A program made the translations under genes and the position numbers. This document shows, one piece after another, positions 43,233 to 54,030 of a stretch of 64,000 bases of DNA; the first letter of the stretch is position 1, and the number at the start of each line of letters is the position of its first letter. Location: NCBI GenBank assembly GCA_956465555.1, contig OY101115.1, forward strand, positions 1,798,001-1,862,000, read 5' to 3'. The notes beneath the pieces are model-generated. The model was not told the DNA's origin, made no database searches, and saw only the letters and a program-made list of their open reading frames with translations. The stretch comes from Nitzschia sp. pyKryTriq1. Lineage: Eukaryota > Bacillariophyta > Bacillariophyceae > Bacillariales > Bacillariaceae.

Positions 43233-45408
43233 TTAGAAGAGACCGGGGTTGCATTCTTGAAGACTGCAGCACGAGCAGCAAGTGCACTGGTGAAACAATA
43301 CAAGTAAACAAATGAGTGTGAGTCTCGATCCAGTAAGTAAGGAAAGATGGATGGAGCATGCAAAATATTTCTTACCGTAACTTCAGCACAATCAACACCG
43401 AGAACATCGAGGACACCCAAAAAGCCAGTGTTCGCACAAACGGAGTCGGGCATGGCGCCTGTGAACGAGTTGCCCTCCAACTGAAGAGTTCCCATTCGTC
43501 TCAAATTTCCCAGTTCTGTGGGGATTGGACCTGTCAACAAGTTAGCATAGTACCACATCTGCTGCATATCAGCAAGGAGTCCAAGGGAAGTGGGCAGTGT
43601 TCCCGTCAGGGAGCTCTGGGTGACAGAAAAGGATTGAAGGGTAGCCAAGTTACCAATGAAGTCGAAAATTGGCCCACCAAGGCCTGGGTTTACGTCATTC
43701 CAGTGTTCAAAGATCTTAGGCATTCCTTGCATGTAAGAAAGATCACCCGAGATGAAACAATCAGAAATGTAGAAGAACTCAAGCTGGGCTAGAGTTCCGA
43801 AAACCATGGGAACAGTGGCATTGAAGGCGTTTCCTCCAAGATTCACATATTCCAATCCTGCGGCTGGCGCAAAGACCGCATCACTAAGCCCCCCGTCAAT
43901 GAGGCAAAATGCGAAGTCAACCTCAACCAGACCAGTAGGAAGTATGGGGAGGTCACCCGCAAATCCTGTCACACCAAGGTATAGGAATTCTGCGGCAAGG
44001 AATGAATTCATTAGAGTCAATTCGATGGACCTTCTTGACCAAATCACACACATGCACACGCATACCAACAAACAAACTTACGGAGGTTCGATCCAAGATT
44101 GGTAATCCAAGAGTTGTCAAAGTTGTTAAACAGGAAAGGGTTGTTGAAGAGTTCGAGGTAATTCAAGGCTCCAGCACCAGTCGAAGTCGGACCATCCGAA
44201 GCAAGAAGGGTAACTTCGGGTGGGAAGGAACCAGTCATGAGGTTCTCTACCATTACAAAGTCGGTGACCCGACCTTCGGCATCACAGGTGACACCAAACC
44301 AACCATTGCATGGATCGAGATTATTGGTCTCCCACCCTGTAGTGAAGAACCATGTGGGGAATGGACGACCAGCAAACTCAGGATTTGCGTCGGTGATTGG
44401 GTTAGGAACCTGATTGGTGGCATTGTAGATGCAGTAAAGTGCGTAGTACTGAACCAATTTCGCATCGGTGAAACTTTCAACTCCAATCTGCTCTTCAGTA
44501 CGAGCAAGAGCCTTCGATTGATAGGACTCGGGATTCGCCCACTCAGCTCCTCCTTGCAAAGCATACGGAGTCAACCTCTGCTGGACCACAGATACTGAGT
44601 TCACGGTAGGAGCGGGTGTGGCGGCCGTTGGGACAACAGTAGCGACGGGTGCAACAGTAGCGACGGGTGCAATCGTGGGAGCAGCAGTCACTACTGGAAC
44701 CGTTGGGGCCATGGTCCCAGGAACAGGAGCTGCTGTGGGGGCAGATGTAGCGACGGGGGCGGTAGTTCCAGCTCCAGTGGTCGGAGCAGATGTTCCAAGA
44801 ACAGGAGCTGCTGTGGGGGCAGATGAAGCGACGGGGGCGGTAGTTCCAGTGGTCGGAGCAGATGTTCCAGGAGCAAGAGTTCCAGTGGTCGGAGCAGATG
44901 TTCCAGGAGCAAGAGTTCCAGTGGTCGGAGCAGATGTTCCAGGAGCAAGAGTTCCAGTGGTCGGAGCAGATGTTCCAGGAGCAAGAGTTCCAGTGGTCGG
45001 AGCAGATGTTCCAGGAGCAAGAGTTCCAGTGGTCGGAGCAGATGTTACAGGCGCAAGAGTTCCAGTGGTTGGAGCAAATGTCGAAGGAGCAACAGGTGCG
45101 GGTGTTCCAAGAATAGGAGCAGCAGTGGGAGAGAAAGTCCCAGGAAGAACAGGTGCGGGGGTTTCAGGAGCAACGGGAGCAGGGGTTCCTGCAACAGGGG
45201 CCGCAGTGGGAGACGCCGTCGGCACACCAGTAAGAGAGCTGGCCTCGTGTAACAAGAATCTGTCCCAAAACTGTCCATCCTTATCAGCATCGTGCTCTCC
45301 CGAACCTCTGATGGCATTGGCCCGGGAGCCTCGCATCTGTTTATCGGCTAGTGCATGTTCAGAACGAAGCAACAGGCCCAAGAGAAGGGTCAAACTGGCG
45401 AATTTCAT
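43233..45408 (-). CDS. Secreted leucine-rich-repeat protein with Pro/Thr stalk and cysteine-rich tail
   Basis: Three exons: 44082-45408, 43376-43989 and 43233-43286 (664 residues); introns of 92 and 89 bases are GT-AG in phases 1 and 0. The N-terminus (MKFASLTLLLGLLLRSEHAL) is a signal peptide. Residues 50-275 are a stalk of repeated GTLAPGTSAPTT units, likely O-glycosylated. Then comes the LRR N-cap with WFGVTCDAEGRVTDF, followed by LRRs such as LTGSFPPEV, LTGTLPTSLGLL, LTGPIPTELGNL and FTGAMPDSVC. The last exon is 17 codons and encodes CTCCSCCSLQECNPGLF. Plant-type LRRs of this kind in diatoms are extracellular binding or wall-associated proteins; the ligand is unknown. No membrane anchor is seen. 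Confidence 0.85.
44843..45070 (-). repeat. 36-base coding minisatellite in the LRR stalk
   Basis: Six tandem 36-base units start at 44843, 44879, 44915, 44951, 44987 and 45023, the last with a few changes, and grade into degenerate copies on both sides. Each unit encodes 12 residues (GTLAPGTSAPTT), so copy-number changes keep the frame. The first five units are nearly identical. Confidence 0.9.
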
Positions 45409-47583
45409 TGTCAACTACACACTCGCTCGAGGATGAGTCTTTCCGTGATGTATGATACAATGTGGTGATGCCAAGGCCCAAATGGCGGTAATGGGAGAAG
45501 GCGGATGATGATGATAATGATTCCTTCCAACAGCACCTCTAACAATTGCTTGTATCGCCAGCAGTTGAGAAATTTGCGTTTTGGCGCACTGTCGAAGATC
45601 AATGTGTGAAGAAAAAGAAGATTGAGCGAAGCTAGTACATACTTGCATGTGTTTTGATAAAAAATACACTAAACATACACGTATAATGGATAAACGTAAG
45701 TATCAAGAATATTTAGACGCTCAACTCCCAAGCAGCGAGGTTCATTTAATTTGTATCATAGTCGGAGACGCGGCGCACGCGCCGGAATGTATGTGATATC
45801 TCTCGCTCGAAGGAACATGATGAACAAAAGGGGGCGAGAGGCGATAGCAGCGTTATTATTGCCCATTTTCTCGATTTCCGCCAGCCAGCCATCTGGCCGG
45901 CCGGCTGGCTGTTCTCTAACGCATCTAACGGTACGATCCGATGAGCCCAAATTCTACGAGTATGTGTGGACAAAATAGGGTGCAATATGTCACTACGTCT
46001 GAAGTAAATCAATAAGAGGAGCTTAGTAGATTTATGAGACTACTAGTAGTGGTGATGAGAGCATCATGGCTGCGCTATCGGTCGTTGACGGACGAAGGAC
46101 GGACAGTGACATCACATATGGATCTTGGATACCGAGAAACACCCTCGCATATGAGTCGTGACAGTGTTTGCTTCAGGACGTTGTAGATACTGGTAGCACA
46201 TGCTGAGTTGGTGATGGGAAGGTGGGTGGTGTTTGATGAAGTAGTCTGCTTTGTTGAGACGGCCAGGTGCCCAGTATAGTAGTTGAAATTGTTTTTGAAC
46301 AATGCAGTCGTCTTTAAGCCAATGGTAGCGCATGTCGAAGGCTTTGGTATGTTTCGTGCTCCACGCTAGTGCATGCCGTGCATGCACAGACACCCTACTG
46401 TAGCCACAACCTGCTCTATCCTAGAGAGAACAAAGTGATTTTCTTAATAATTGTGAACCAAGGATTGCTTTGAGATGTGGACCGCCGGCTCGCTAGTAAC
46501 GATCCGGTCGGCAAGGCCTGCCTGGCGTCTATACTACATCTAGAGGCCTAGAAAAAGCCCGTAATTGCCCCAAGTGACGTCACAGTTGAAAACACTATAA
46601 TACTCCCTTTTCTACTTATACGATCCATTTTCATGCGAACATTTGCAATAAATAATTATTTCTCATTGATAATGGTTACTAACACATTATCGTTCGCTGA
46701 AGCGTTTGCTTACTGCTTGCTTACTGCATTACTGAATTTTCCACTGCAAGATGACATTGTCAACTACAAAACGGTAGACATATGTCACATCACAGTTTTT
46801 CTACTACTTAGGCCAATGAATTTGAAAACTATACACTAATATTCATCGGTCTAGAATGTCCGAGAGAGTTGAGGGCTGCTCCGGCGTACAGTAGTGGTTG
46901 TGTCTGGCCTTCTTCCGTCTCGCTACTTCGCGACAAAAAGGACTAGAAGAGAAGCGGGAAATGAAATATACATCGCTGTTTAAAATGGAAATGACCTGCG
47001 ACAAGATCGGCACGCGGTCGGATGTTCTTTTCTTGATCAAGATCACACGATACACGCTCCAATGATCAGACGCTAAATTCCGTTTAGAACAAGAATGAAT
47101 GATGATGCTCGCTCGCCGAGAATATTTTAAATCTTCAGAATCATATGTTATACATTCCTTCACACATATGTTGGTTCTCCGTTGAAAGGACCGCCGGCTG
47201 GCTCAAATACAATTCAATATGTCGATGTATCGCCACTCCCAGTCTAAAAACAACAACGCAGAACTACAATGCGCCCGAACGACGATTGCGAGATATTTGG
47301 TAGCTACCGTACAAGTACAAGTACTGTACCGACGATAGACGGTACCGGTAGATGGACGAGAGACGAGAGAGTTCAGAGGCAGACAACAGAAGGAGAACTT
47401 GTACTCGTAAGGCGCACCGACAGCATTTGCGATCCCCATCCAAAGTTGTTTCTTGCTGTTCCGACCTGTGACAGGACGATACAATAGCAAGTACGAGTAT
47501 TGAGATTGCAACTCGAGTGTTCCAGCTAGCTTGAGTAGAAGTTTGTCTCGACCTTAGATCGACGAAGAAACAAAAACCTGACA
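45409..47583. other. Gene-poor stretch
   Basis: This stretch contains the LRR gene leader, an AT-rich tract, the second Copia fossil (listed), a TGACGTCA palindrome at 46575-46582, and GTAC strings near 47306-47350 (GTACAAGTACAAGTACTGTA, GGTACCGGTAG). No host gene could be supported. Confidence 0.5.
46112..46420 (-). mobile_element. Ty1/Copia retroelement fossil (RNase H end), second copy
   Basis: The minus strand encodes the terminal RNase H piece of a Copia polyprotein, with DMRYHWLKDD and NKADYFIKHHPPSHH. It is a short relic without intact flanks or the rest of the polyprotein. Its 46368-46415 edge is similar, on the same window strand, to 1270-1320 beside the other Copia fossil. Likely old. 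Confidence 0.65.
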
Positions 47584-48753
47584 ATGAGCGGGCAGCAATG
47601 CAGGGCGGCACCAGGAAAGGCCTCGGTAGTTCTGGCTATCCTTTCTCTTCTGGCCGGACGCGCCTTTGCATGGGGAAGCAGCAGCTCTGAAACCGATGAC
47701 ACTGTTTATGGAAATACTTTTACCCGTGATTGGCTCTACAATTCGAAGTCGATCTCTCTCAAGGTTGAAGGATGCGCTTGGGGTTACGTCGATGATAGTG
47801 ACGAAGTCGGATGTCTCGAGGATGGTAGTGACGACGGTACAACAAATTGGTACATGATGGCGAACTGCCGCAGACCCCAAGTCGTGTTCTCAGTGTATGC
47901 ATCAAGTGGCTCAAGTACCAATTGCAACAACGGCAACTTCGTAGGGTCGGTACGTCTCAAATCAAAGATGCTCTCACTTTCCTGTGAGAACTGAACCGAT
48001 CTTTGATATCTCACACGCGTTGCTTTCCTTCTGCAGTTTGTCACCAGTACCGGCTTATCAGAATTCATTTACAAGTTGCAAACTTATGATGGAGACTTTA
48101 ACTACAATGGCGATGATTCTTATGGATTTGATAACTTACCCATGTGCTACCAGGGCAACAATGGTTACATCGGCCTGGACTGCAGTGGCACTGGATTTGC
48201 GCTGAACTATTTCAATGACCAGTACTGCGTGTCACGAACCGGAAACACCTATAACAAGTTGTCGGCGGTCAACAAGATGATGGGCAACTACGAAAGCTGC
48301 AACAAGGCCTGGTCTTACGGTGACGACACTGACTACTCTTTGGTCCATCAGCTAATTTACTATTCCGAGCCTTGCACGTCATATGACTACAGCGTGTGCC
48401 GAGATAGTCCATACTTCGAGGCGCGAAGTGCGAGCAGCGGGCACCCGGGACGTAGATCTAGTAGATCCAAATCTTGGTCCAGCCGTGCATACATGGGTGG
48501 GCACAAAACTTGGGTAACCAAGTTGAAGTATGTTGTGGGAGGCCTTTTCCTGCTTGCATCATTTATCATGTTTACGGGCATTTTGTTCACGAACAGGCGA
48601 CGACGTCGTGCGATGATGATGCGAAAGTACCGTCAAGCCAAAAAGGCGAAGCGAGAGAAGGGCAAGGATGGCGCCAGCAAGAAGTCGCGATCCGCTTCCA
48701 AAAGACGATCAAAGAGCAGAGGACGAGAGAAGAGCGAGGGTGTCTTCACCTAA
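47584..48753 (+). CDS. Cysteine-rich type I membrane protein, family unknown
   Basis: Two exons, 47584-47949 and 48037-48753 (360 residues), with an 87-base GT-AG intron in phase 0. A signal peptide is clear (ending LLAGRAFAWG). The lumenal part of about 270 residues has many Cys (VEGCAWGYV, VGCLED, ANCRRP, TNCNN, MCYQGN, LDCSG, QYCVS, ESCNK, EPCTS, VCRDS), mostly spaced as if paired, plus Asp/Tyr-rich stretches. One membrane helix follows (YVVGGLFLLASFIMFTGILF) and then a very basic tail (RRRRRAMMMRKYRQAKKAK). I do not recognise the family; the shape is that of a secretory-pathway or surface receptor-like protein. No catalytic motif was found. Confidence 0.8.
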
Positions 48754-49399
48754 GCTACGCCTACCCACCCCTCCCCCTAGTAGGCTACGACAGACTGGAT
48801 TTCCTGGGCGCTCCAGCGTGTCAGAATTGCCTCCTTTCCGCCTTTTGTACTATTAACTATTATGTCGTCGATGTGATCGCCGGTAGAAGATCAGTCATCT
48901 TTAAACCGTAATATAATGCATGCTGAACAGCAAATACCACACTTCCTTTGTATTTCGATGCACACCTTTGTACGGTAAGGGGCATGATTTCCCATATTCC
49001 ATCTCGGTTCTGCTACCGTACAGAGATCACAGCAGGCCAGGAGTAGTAGTCCGAGAGAGTTAGGGTCCTAGTAGCTAGTAACGTCCCTCCTTGCTCTACT
49101 AGAGAGTAGAGATTCCTTACTTTCTCTCCTCGTTTGACTCTGCATCCTTGGTGCAGGGCCGCGCCGGGCTGCCTTCCAAAGTTGTTCTTATTAGTCAAAT
49201 TGAAGCGCGCAGACCACGCGCACGGACTGTCACGGTGGCAGGAAAATTCGAGAGGCGAAAATCAATACCAAACGGACAGCAGAAAAAACTCACACACGAA
49301 TTTCTACAGAATTGCACGACTTGTACTTCATTCATCATTCATTCATTCGTTCTCATCTCCAGGCGAACATATTACCATTCCCATCCCGTCTATATCTTC
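48754..49399. other. Intergenic gap
   Basis: The gap holds the 3' UTR of the Cys-rich gene and the leader of the small unknown gene. The palindrome CTCTACTAGAGAGTAGAG lies near 49095. No other feature. Confidence 0.4.
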
Positions 49400-49873
49400 A
49401 TGCTAGATAACAACAACAACGACGACGCCGACAGCAATGTCCATCCAGCATCGCCGGTACGAGGCCGCCATCGTCGGGTCCGATCCGGTGCCAATGGTGA
49501 GCACACAGAATTGTCTCTCTTTGGGAGTTTGGCCGACGTCATGGAAGTCTTGACGATCATCGATGAAGTGGAGGCCGATCCGGTGGGATCACACTTGCAC
49601 ACGGCATTTGAACCACTTCCCTTCGTATCCGAAGGTGCACAGCTGGTGGAGCCTATGACTAGTGATACGCATGCAGGAACACACCACACATTTGCCGGGG
49701 GTTCCGCTGGGACTAGTCATCATATTATGTCCCCTGCGTCATGTCGTCGCGGACGTCATTCCCGGGGAGCATGCTTGACGGAAGGTTTATTGAAAGACTT
49801 ACTTGAAGTCAAAGACGCCTTTGTCGAAGAGCTGAATGAAGCTGATGACGGTGACACAAGGGCCTGCTCCTGA
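49400..49873 (+). CDS. Small unknown protein (157 residues)
   Basis: Single exon; ATG at 49400 starts MLDNNNNDDADSNVHPASPV. I do not recognise a family. The N-terminus is Asn/Asp-rich, followed by a basic patch (RGRHRRVRSG), a short helical segment (LFGSLADVMEVLTIIDEVEA), a His/Thr/Gly-rich middle, a second basic patch (CRRGRHSRG) and a C-terminal helix (LTEGLLKDLLEVKDAFVEEL). The two ArgGly patches and two amphipathic helices might bind nucleic acid or a partner protein, but this is a guess. Third-position composition is like that of neighbouring genes. The frame is open further upstream without an ATG. Confidence 0.55.
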   Translation: MLDNNNNDDADSNVHPASPVRGRHRRVRSGANGEHTELSLFGSLADVMEVLTIIDEVEADPVGSHLHTAFEPLPFVSEGAQLVEPMTSDTHAGTHHTFAGGSAGTSHHIMSPASCRRGRHSRGACLTEGLLKDLLEVKDAFVEELNEADDGDTRACS

Positions 49874-50693
49874 TACCTTGAATCCGAATGGTTTTGGATC
49901 CATAGCAGGCGCAATGTTATGTCATTTCGCCTTTTTGGTGTTCAAGCGCCTCCGTCACAAAGTACTGATGCAGGTCACAGCCCCGTGCTTCTAGTCCTAG
50001 TGCCGCTCTACGAAGGTACTACTCCTATCTCTACATTATTTATTCGAGAGAGGCAGAGAGAGAGCAAGCATCTTTGCACCCGAGCCCAGTATGGTTGTCA
50101 ACAGAAAACAATGAGTCATCGCTTCAGAGTAGACAATGGACAATACTCGTTGGCCTCGCTTTCGATGCTAGAATCTCTACTACTCTTCTCTACTTGTTCC
50201 TCCTTTCACGAGTACTAGCTCTATTTCCGATAGGGTCGTGGTAGTGAAGATACAATGGGGGGGGTACCGGTATTCACTCTTTGTCGTGTGTGTGTGTGTC
50301 GCGCGCTTTTGGGGAGGCGATGCGCGCTCATCCTGTGTGAACAGAATTTACCCTGGGTGCTACGTGGAAGCAAAAGGGAGGAATAACACGAAGCTCCATC
50401 CATCTCTTCATGCCCCCCGCCTTTACGAAGAATAATAATCATCGCAAACCCTGCAAACCGCTGGGCCAGACAACAACTGCCACAGCAACCACAGACGACC
50501 GCCAGCGTATTCTACCTGCGCACCGCTCTCTACAAGAGAGCTTCGTCCTCGTCCTTGCATCGTTTTACTATCTAATCCAACCACTCATATTTTCATCACA
50601 ACATCAAAAGCAGGACGACTAAGCCTGTGTCCGCATCCTTTGGACCCTCCTCTGTATTTGTAATCATACCACTGGTATTCCACGTCAACAACA
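49874..50693. other. Intergenic gap with GT microsatellite
   Basis: The gap contains GTGTGTGTGTGTCGCGCGC near 50286-50306 and GGGGGGTACCGGTATTC near 50259. The last 150 bases are the A/C-rich ABCE1 leader. No gene supported. Confidence 0.45.
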
Positions 50694-53132
50694 ATGCCTC
50701 CAAAGAAAAAGGGAGGCAAGCCGACGGGCAAGGGTGCCGAAGATGACCACATGACGCGTATCGCCATCATCAATACATCCAAGTGCAAGCCAAAGAAATG
50801 CAACCAAGAATGCAAAAAGTCCTGTCCCGTGGTTCGACTAGGAAAGTTATGCATTGAAGTCGGTCCGAAGAGTAAACTTGCTTTCATCTCGGAGCCACTT
50901 TGCATCGGTAAGTGAGCCGCTGGCCGTCCACTTGCGGTATTCCGCCTCTGTTCATACTTGTACGGTTTCCCTGACTGATGCATACACCACAAACCCCCCA
51001 TTCTCATTTGATCCGTCTCAAGGCTGTGGTATTTGCGTAAAGAAGTGCCCCTTTGAGGCCATCAACATTATCAACCTTCCAAAGGACCTAGAAAGCAACA
51101 CCACTCATCGTTACGGTCCAAACTCGTTCAAACTCCACCGATTGCCGATGCCGCGTCCAGGACAAGTGCTTGGGTTAGTCGGCACCAATGGTATCGGAAA
51201 GTCGACGGCACTTAAGATCCTCGCCGGAAAGATGAAGCCCAATCTGGGTCGCTACGAGACTCCGCCTGACTGGCAGGAGATTTTGACGCACTTTCGTGGA
51301 AGCGACCTGCAGAACTACTTCACTAAGATCTTGGAAGATACGATGAAAGCGACGATCAAACCCCAGTACGTTGATCACATCCCACGTGCGATCAAGGGTC
51401 AGGTCGGAGAAGTTCTCAAGAGCAAAGATGATCGATCAGAAATAGAAGGGAAGGACATCCTGGGTTGGGCAACAGGCTTGGCGGAACTCAACCACTTGCT
51501 GGATCGTGACATCCGCGTTTTGTCAGGAGGTGAATTGCAGCGTTTTGCAATCGCTGCTGTGGCCGTCCAGAGTAGTGACGTATACATGTTTGACGAGCCT
51601 AGTTCGTATCTTGACGTCAAGCAACGTCTGACAGCAGCACATATGATTCGGGAGATCTTGGAGGGCAAGGACGGCGATCGTCGATACGTCTTGGTTGTGG
51701 AGCACGACTTGGCTGTGTTGGACTATCTCAGTGACTATATTTGTGTTTTGTACGGAGCTCCTGGAGCTTACGGTGTCGTTACAATGCCATTTAGTGTCCG
51801 ACAAGGTATCAACGCCTTCTTGGCTGGTTACATCCCCACTGAAAACCTGAGGTTCCGTGAAGACTCTCTTTCTTTCAAGGTAAGATTTATAGATGAAACG
51901 GAAAAGGGGAGAAGTCAGTTGCATATAAAAAGGATTCCAACAACTCAAACCCTTTCTATTCTTTATTTTCCGCGCATAGGTCTCAGAACGTGCCGAGGCG
52001 GGTGGTGAGACTGACGATGTTATGAAACAGTACAACTATCCAGCGATGACAAAGACTCAGACGCGAGGAACGGCGAAATTCATTTTGCACATTGAAGAGG
52101 GAGCTTTCACAGATTCGGAGATTATTGTTTTGCTAGGTGAGAATGGAACTGGCAAGACAACTTTCGTCCGAATGCTCGCAGGCTTGTTGAAGAGTGACGA
52201 ACAAGTCAAACTGGAAGCAGAAGGTTATGAATGGGAGGCCTCCCAGGCCGGTGCTCCCGACCTCAATGTCAGTTACAAGCCACAGAAGATTTCACCCAAA
52301 TTCGAAGGAACCGTGAGGCAGCTATTGCACAAGCGCGTGCGAGAAGCATATGTGCACCCGCAGTTCATCTCCGATGTGATGAAGCCTCTTGTAATGGATA
52401 ACATCATCGACAATGGAGTGCAGACCCTTTCCGGTGGAGAGCTCCAGCGACTGGCGATCACTCTCGCCTTAGGTACCCCCGCCGACGTGTATCTGATCGA
52501 TGAACCGAGCGCGTACCTCGACTCTGAACAACGTATCAACTGTGCCAAAGTTATCAAACGTTTCATCATGCACAGCAAGAAGACTGCCTTCGTCGTCGAG
52601 CACGATTTCATCATGGCCACATATCTTGCAGATCGCGTTGTTGTGTACAGCGGAAATCCTGGTATCGAGGCAACTGCGGCAAGCCCACAGTCTTTGCTAA
52701 GTGGAATGAACAAATTCCTGCAGAGTCTGCAGGTAACCTTCCGTCGCGACCCGGTGAACTATCGACCAAGGTGAGTGCTATCAAAATTTGGAAGATCATT
52801 GTATTCGGGCGCTACACTTGGGATGACGAACAATTTTAGCCTATACTATCTCTGTTGGAGCCATGTGCTTCAGCAACCGCTGTCTTAGCGTCGGTATATG
52901 AGGGTATAATGTCTTTGTTTTAATTTCCTACCAAGGGGCGCCCTTGGCACCAAACAGGAGAAACTTGATTGTTGAGCACACTTCTAACATGGTTTTTTCC
53001 CGTTTCAACTATAGAATCAACAAGAGAGGTTCGCAGAAGGATATGGAGCAGAAGAAGAACGGAAACTATTTCTTTTACGACGATGGAGACGACGAAGGGG
53101 ACGCGGAGGACGACGACTTTGACGATATTTAA
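50694..53132 (+). CDS. ABCE1: ABCE1/Rli1 ribosome-recycling ATPase
   Basis: Four exons: 50694-50907, 51023-51879, 51980-52770 and 53015-53132 (659 residues); introns 115, 100 and 244 bases, all GT-AG. The N-terminal region has two 4Fe-4S cluster motifs: [16 protein letters not shown] and, restored by splicing, [16 protein letters not shown]1 has GTNGIGKST, signature [12 protein letters not shown] and [11 protein letters not shown]2 has [21 protein letters not shown] and DEPSAYLD; both H-loops (VVEHDL, VVEHDF) are present. The enzyme splits 80S ribosomes after termination and works with eIF3 in initiation. The end [19 protein letters not shown] is typical, but it runs on into an unusual acidic tail ([15 protein letters not shown]). 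Humans have about 599 residues. Confidence 0.96.
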
Positions 53133-53598
53133 ACTGAAGTCTATTCATTCATTCTCCCTACCGATTGTGGCGCACAATCTCTATGTTTCGCCGCAATAAA
53201 TCCCAATAAATCCCGAGTTTTAGTAGGACTGTAGTGCCGTATGCTTCCATGTTTCATGTTTTGATTCGTAGCTACAACATATGAGAATAGAATGCTGGAT
53301 CCAAGCATTTGCCTCCAGGCCAGTATACTACCGGTATCGTAGTGGAAGATGTACTATTTGGACCTCGGACTAGAGCACCTGATGAAGTAGTCTCCAAGTA
53401 CTAACTGATCCAATTGGAAACTCACACCACTCTCTAGCTAGAGCTAGCGATTTGAGCCAACGCCAAATGAGGAACTCGCTCCAGAGCCATGCGCGACGAT
53501 TCCAATGTAATTCTTCAGCATAACCACAACGTACAAACGAAAAGACAACTTCAACTACAAGGAAAACTATGAAATGGACTTTTGCTTTAGTTCTTTGC
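53133..53598. other. Convergent gap between ABCE1 and uL14
   Basis: The gap contains 3' UTRs, with AATAAATCCC repeated twice near 53195-53215, a possible cleavage/polyadenylation region, and ACTACCGGTATCG near 53326. No gene is seen. Confidence 0.45.
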
Positions 53599-54030
53599 TT
53601 ACAGGATGGATCCAGCGTTGGAGGCAATACGGGGCCAAAGCTCAGCGCATTCCTTTGCGACGGGTCCGGCAACAGCGGATCCCTTCATTTCACCCTTGTT
53701 GTTGACAATAACACCGGCACTGTCTTCAAAGTGAATAAAGACACCCTCCTTCCTGCGGAAAGACTTGCGTTGTCGGACGATAATAGCGGGCATAACCTTC
53801 TTACGAAGTTCGGGCTTTCCCTTCTTCACTGAGCACATGACCATGTCACCAGATCCGGCCTTGGGAAGTCTATTCAATCGTCCACCAATGTTGCATACAG
53901 CAATAATTTTAAGGCTCTTGGCACCCGAGTTATCGGCGCAGTTCACCACAGCAGCAACGGGAAGACCAGCCGAGACTCTGTGCTTGATACCCGAAGCGGC
54001 GGCGCGTCCACGTTCAACTTTTTCTCCCAT
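53599..54030 (-). CDS. RPL23: Cytosolic ribosomal protein uL14 (RPL23)
   Basis: Single exon, 143 residues, ATG at 54030-54028. The sequence covers the whole uL14 family: [86 protein letters not shown] and the end [19 protein letters not shown]. Length and the eukaryote-type N-terminus identify the cytosolic rather than organellar form. It sits at the interface near the GTPase centre of the large subunit and contacts the small subunit. No oddity is visible. Confidence 0.97.
   Translation of the reverse strand: MGEKVERGRAAASGIKHRVSAGLPVAAVVNCADNSGAKSLKIIAVCNIGGRLNRLPKAGSGDMVMCSVKKGKPELRKKVMPAIIVRQRKSFRRKEGVFIHFEDSAGVIVNNKGEMKGSAVAGPVAKECAELWPRIASNAGSIL

Noticed and set aside
44618-45436. 272-codon plus-strand Gly/Val/Ala-rich frame
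   Set aside because: Produced by the 36-base repeats of the LRR stalk read on the opposite strand.
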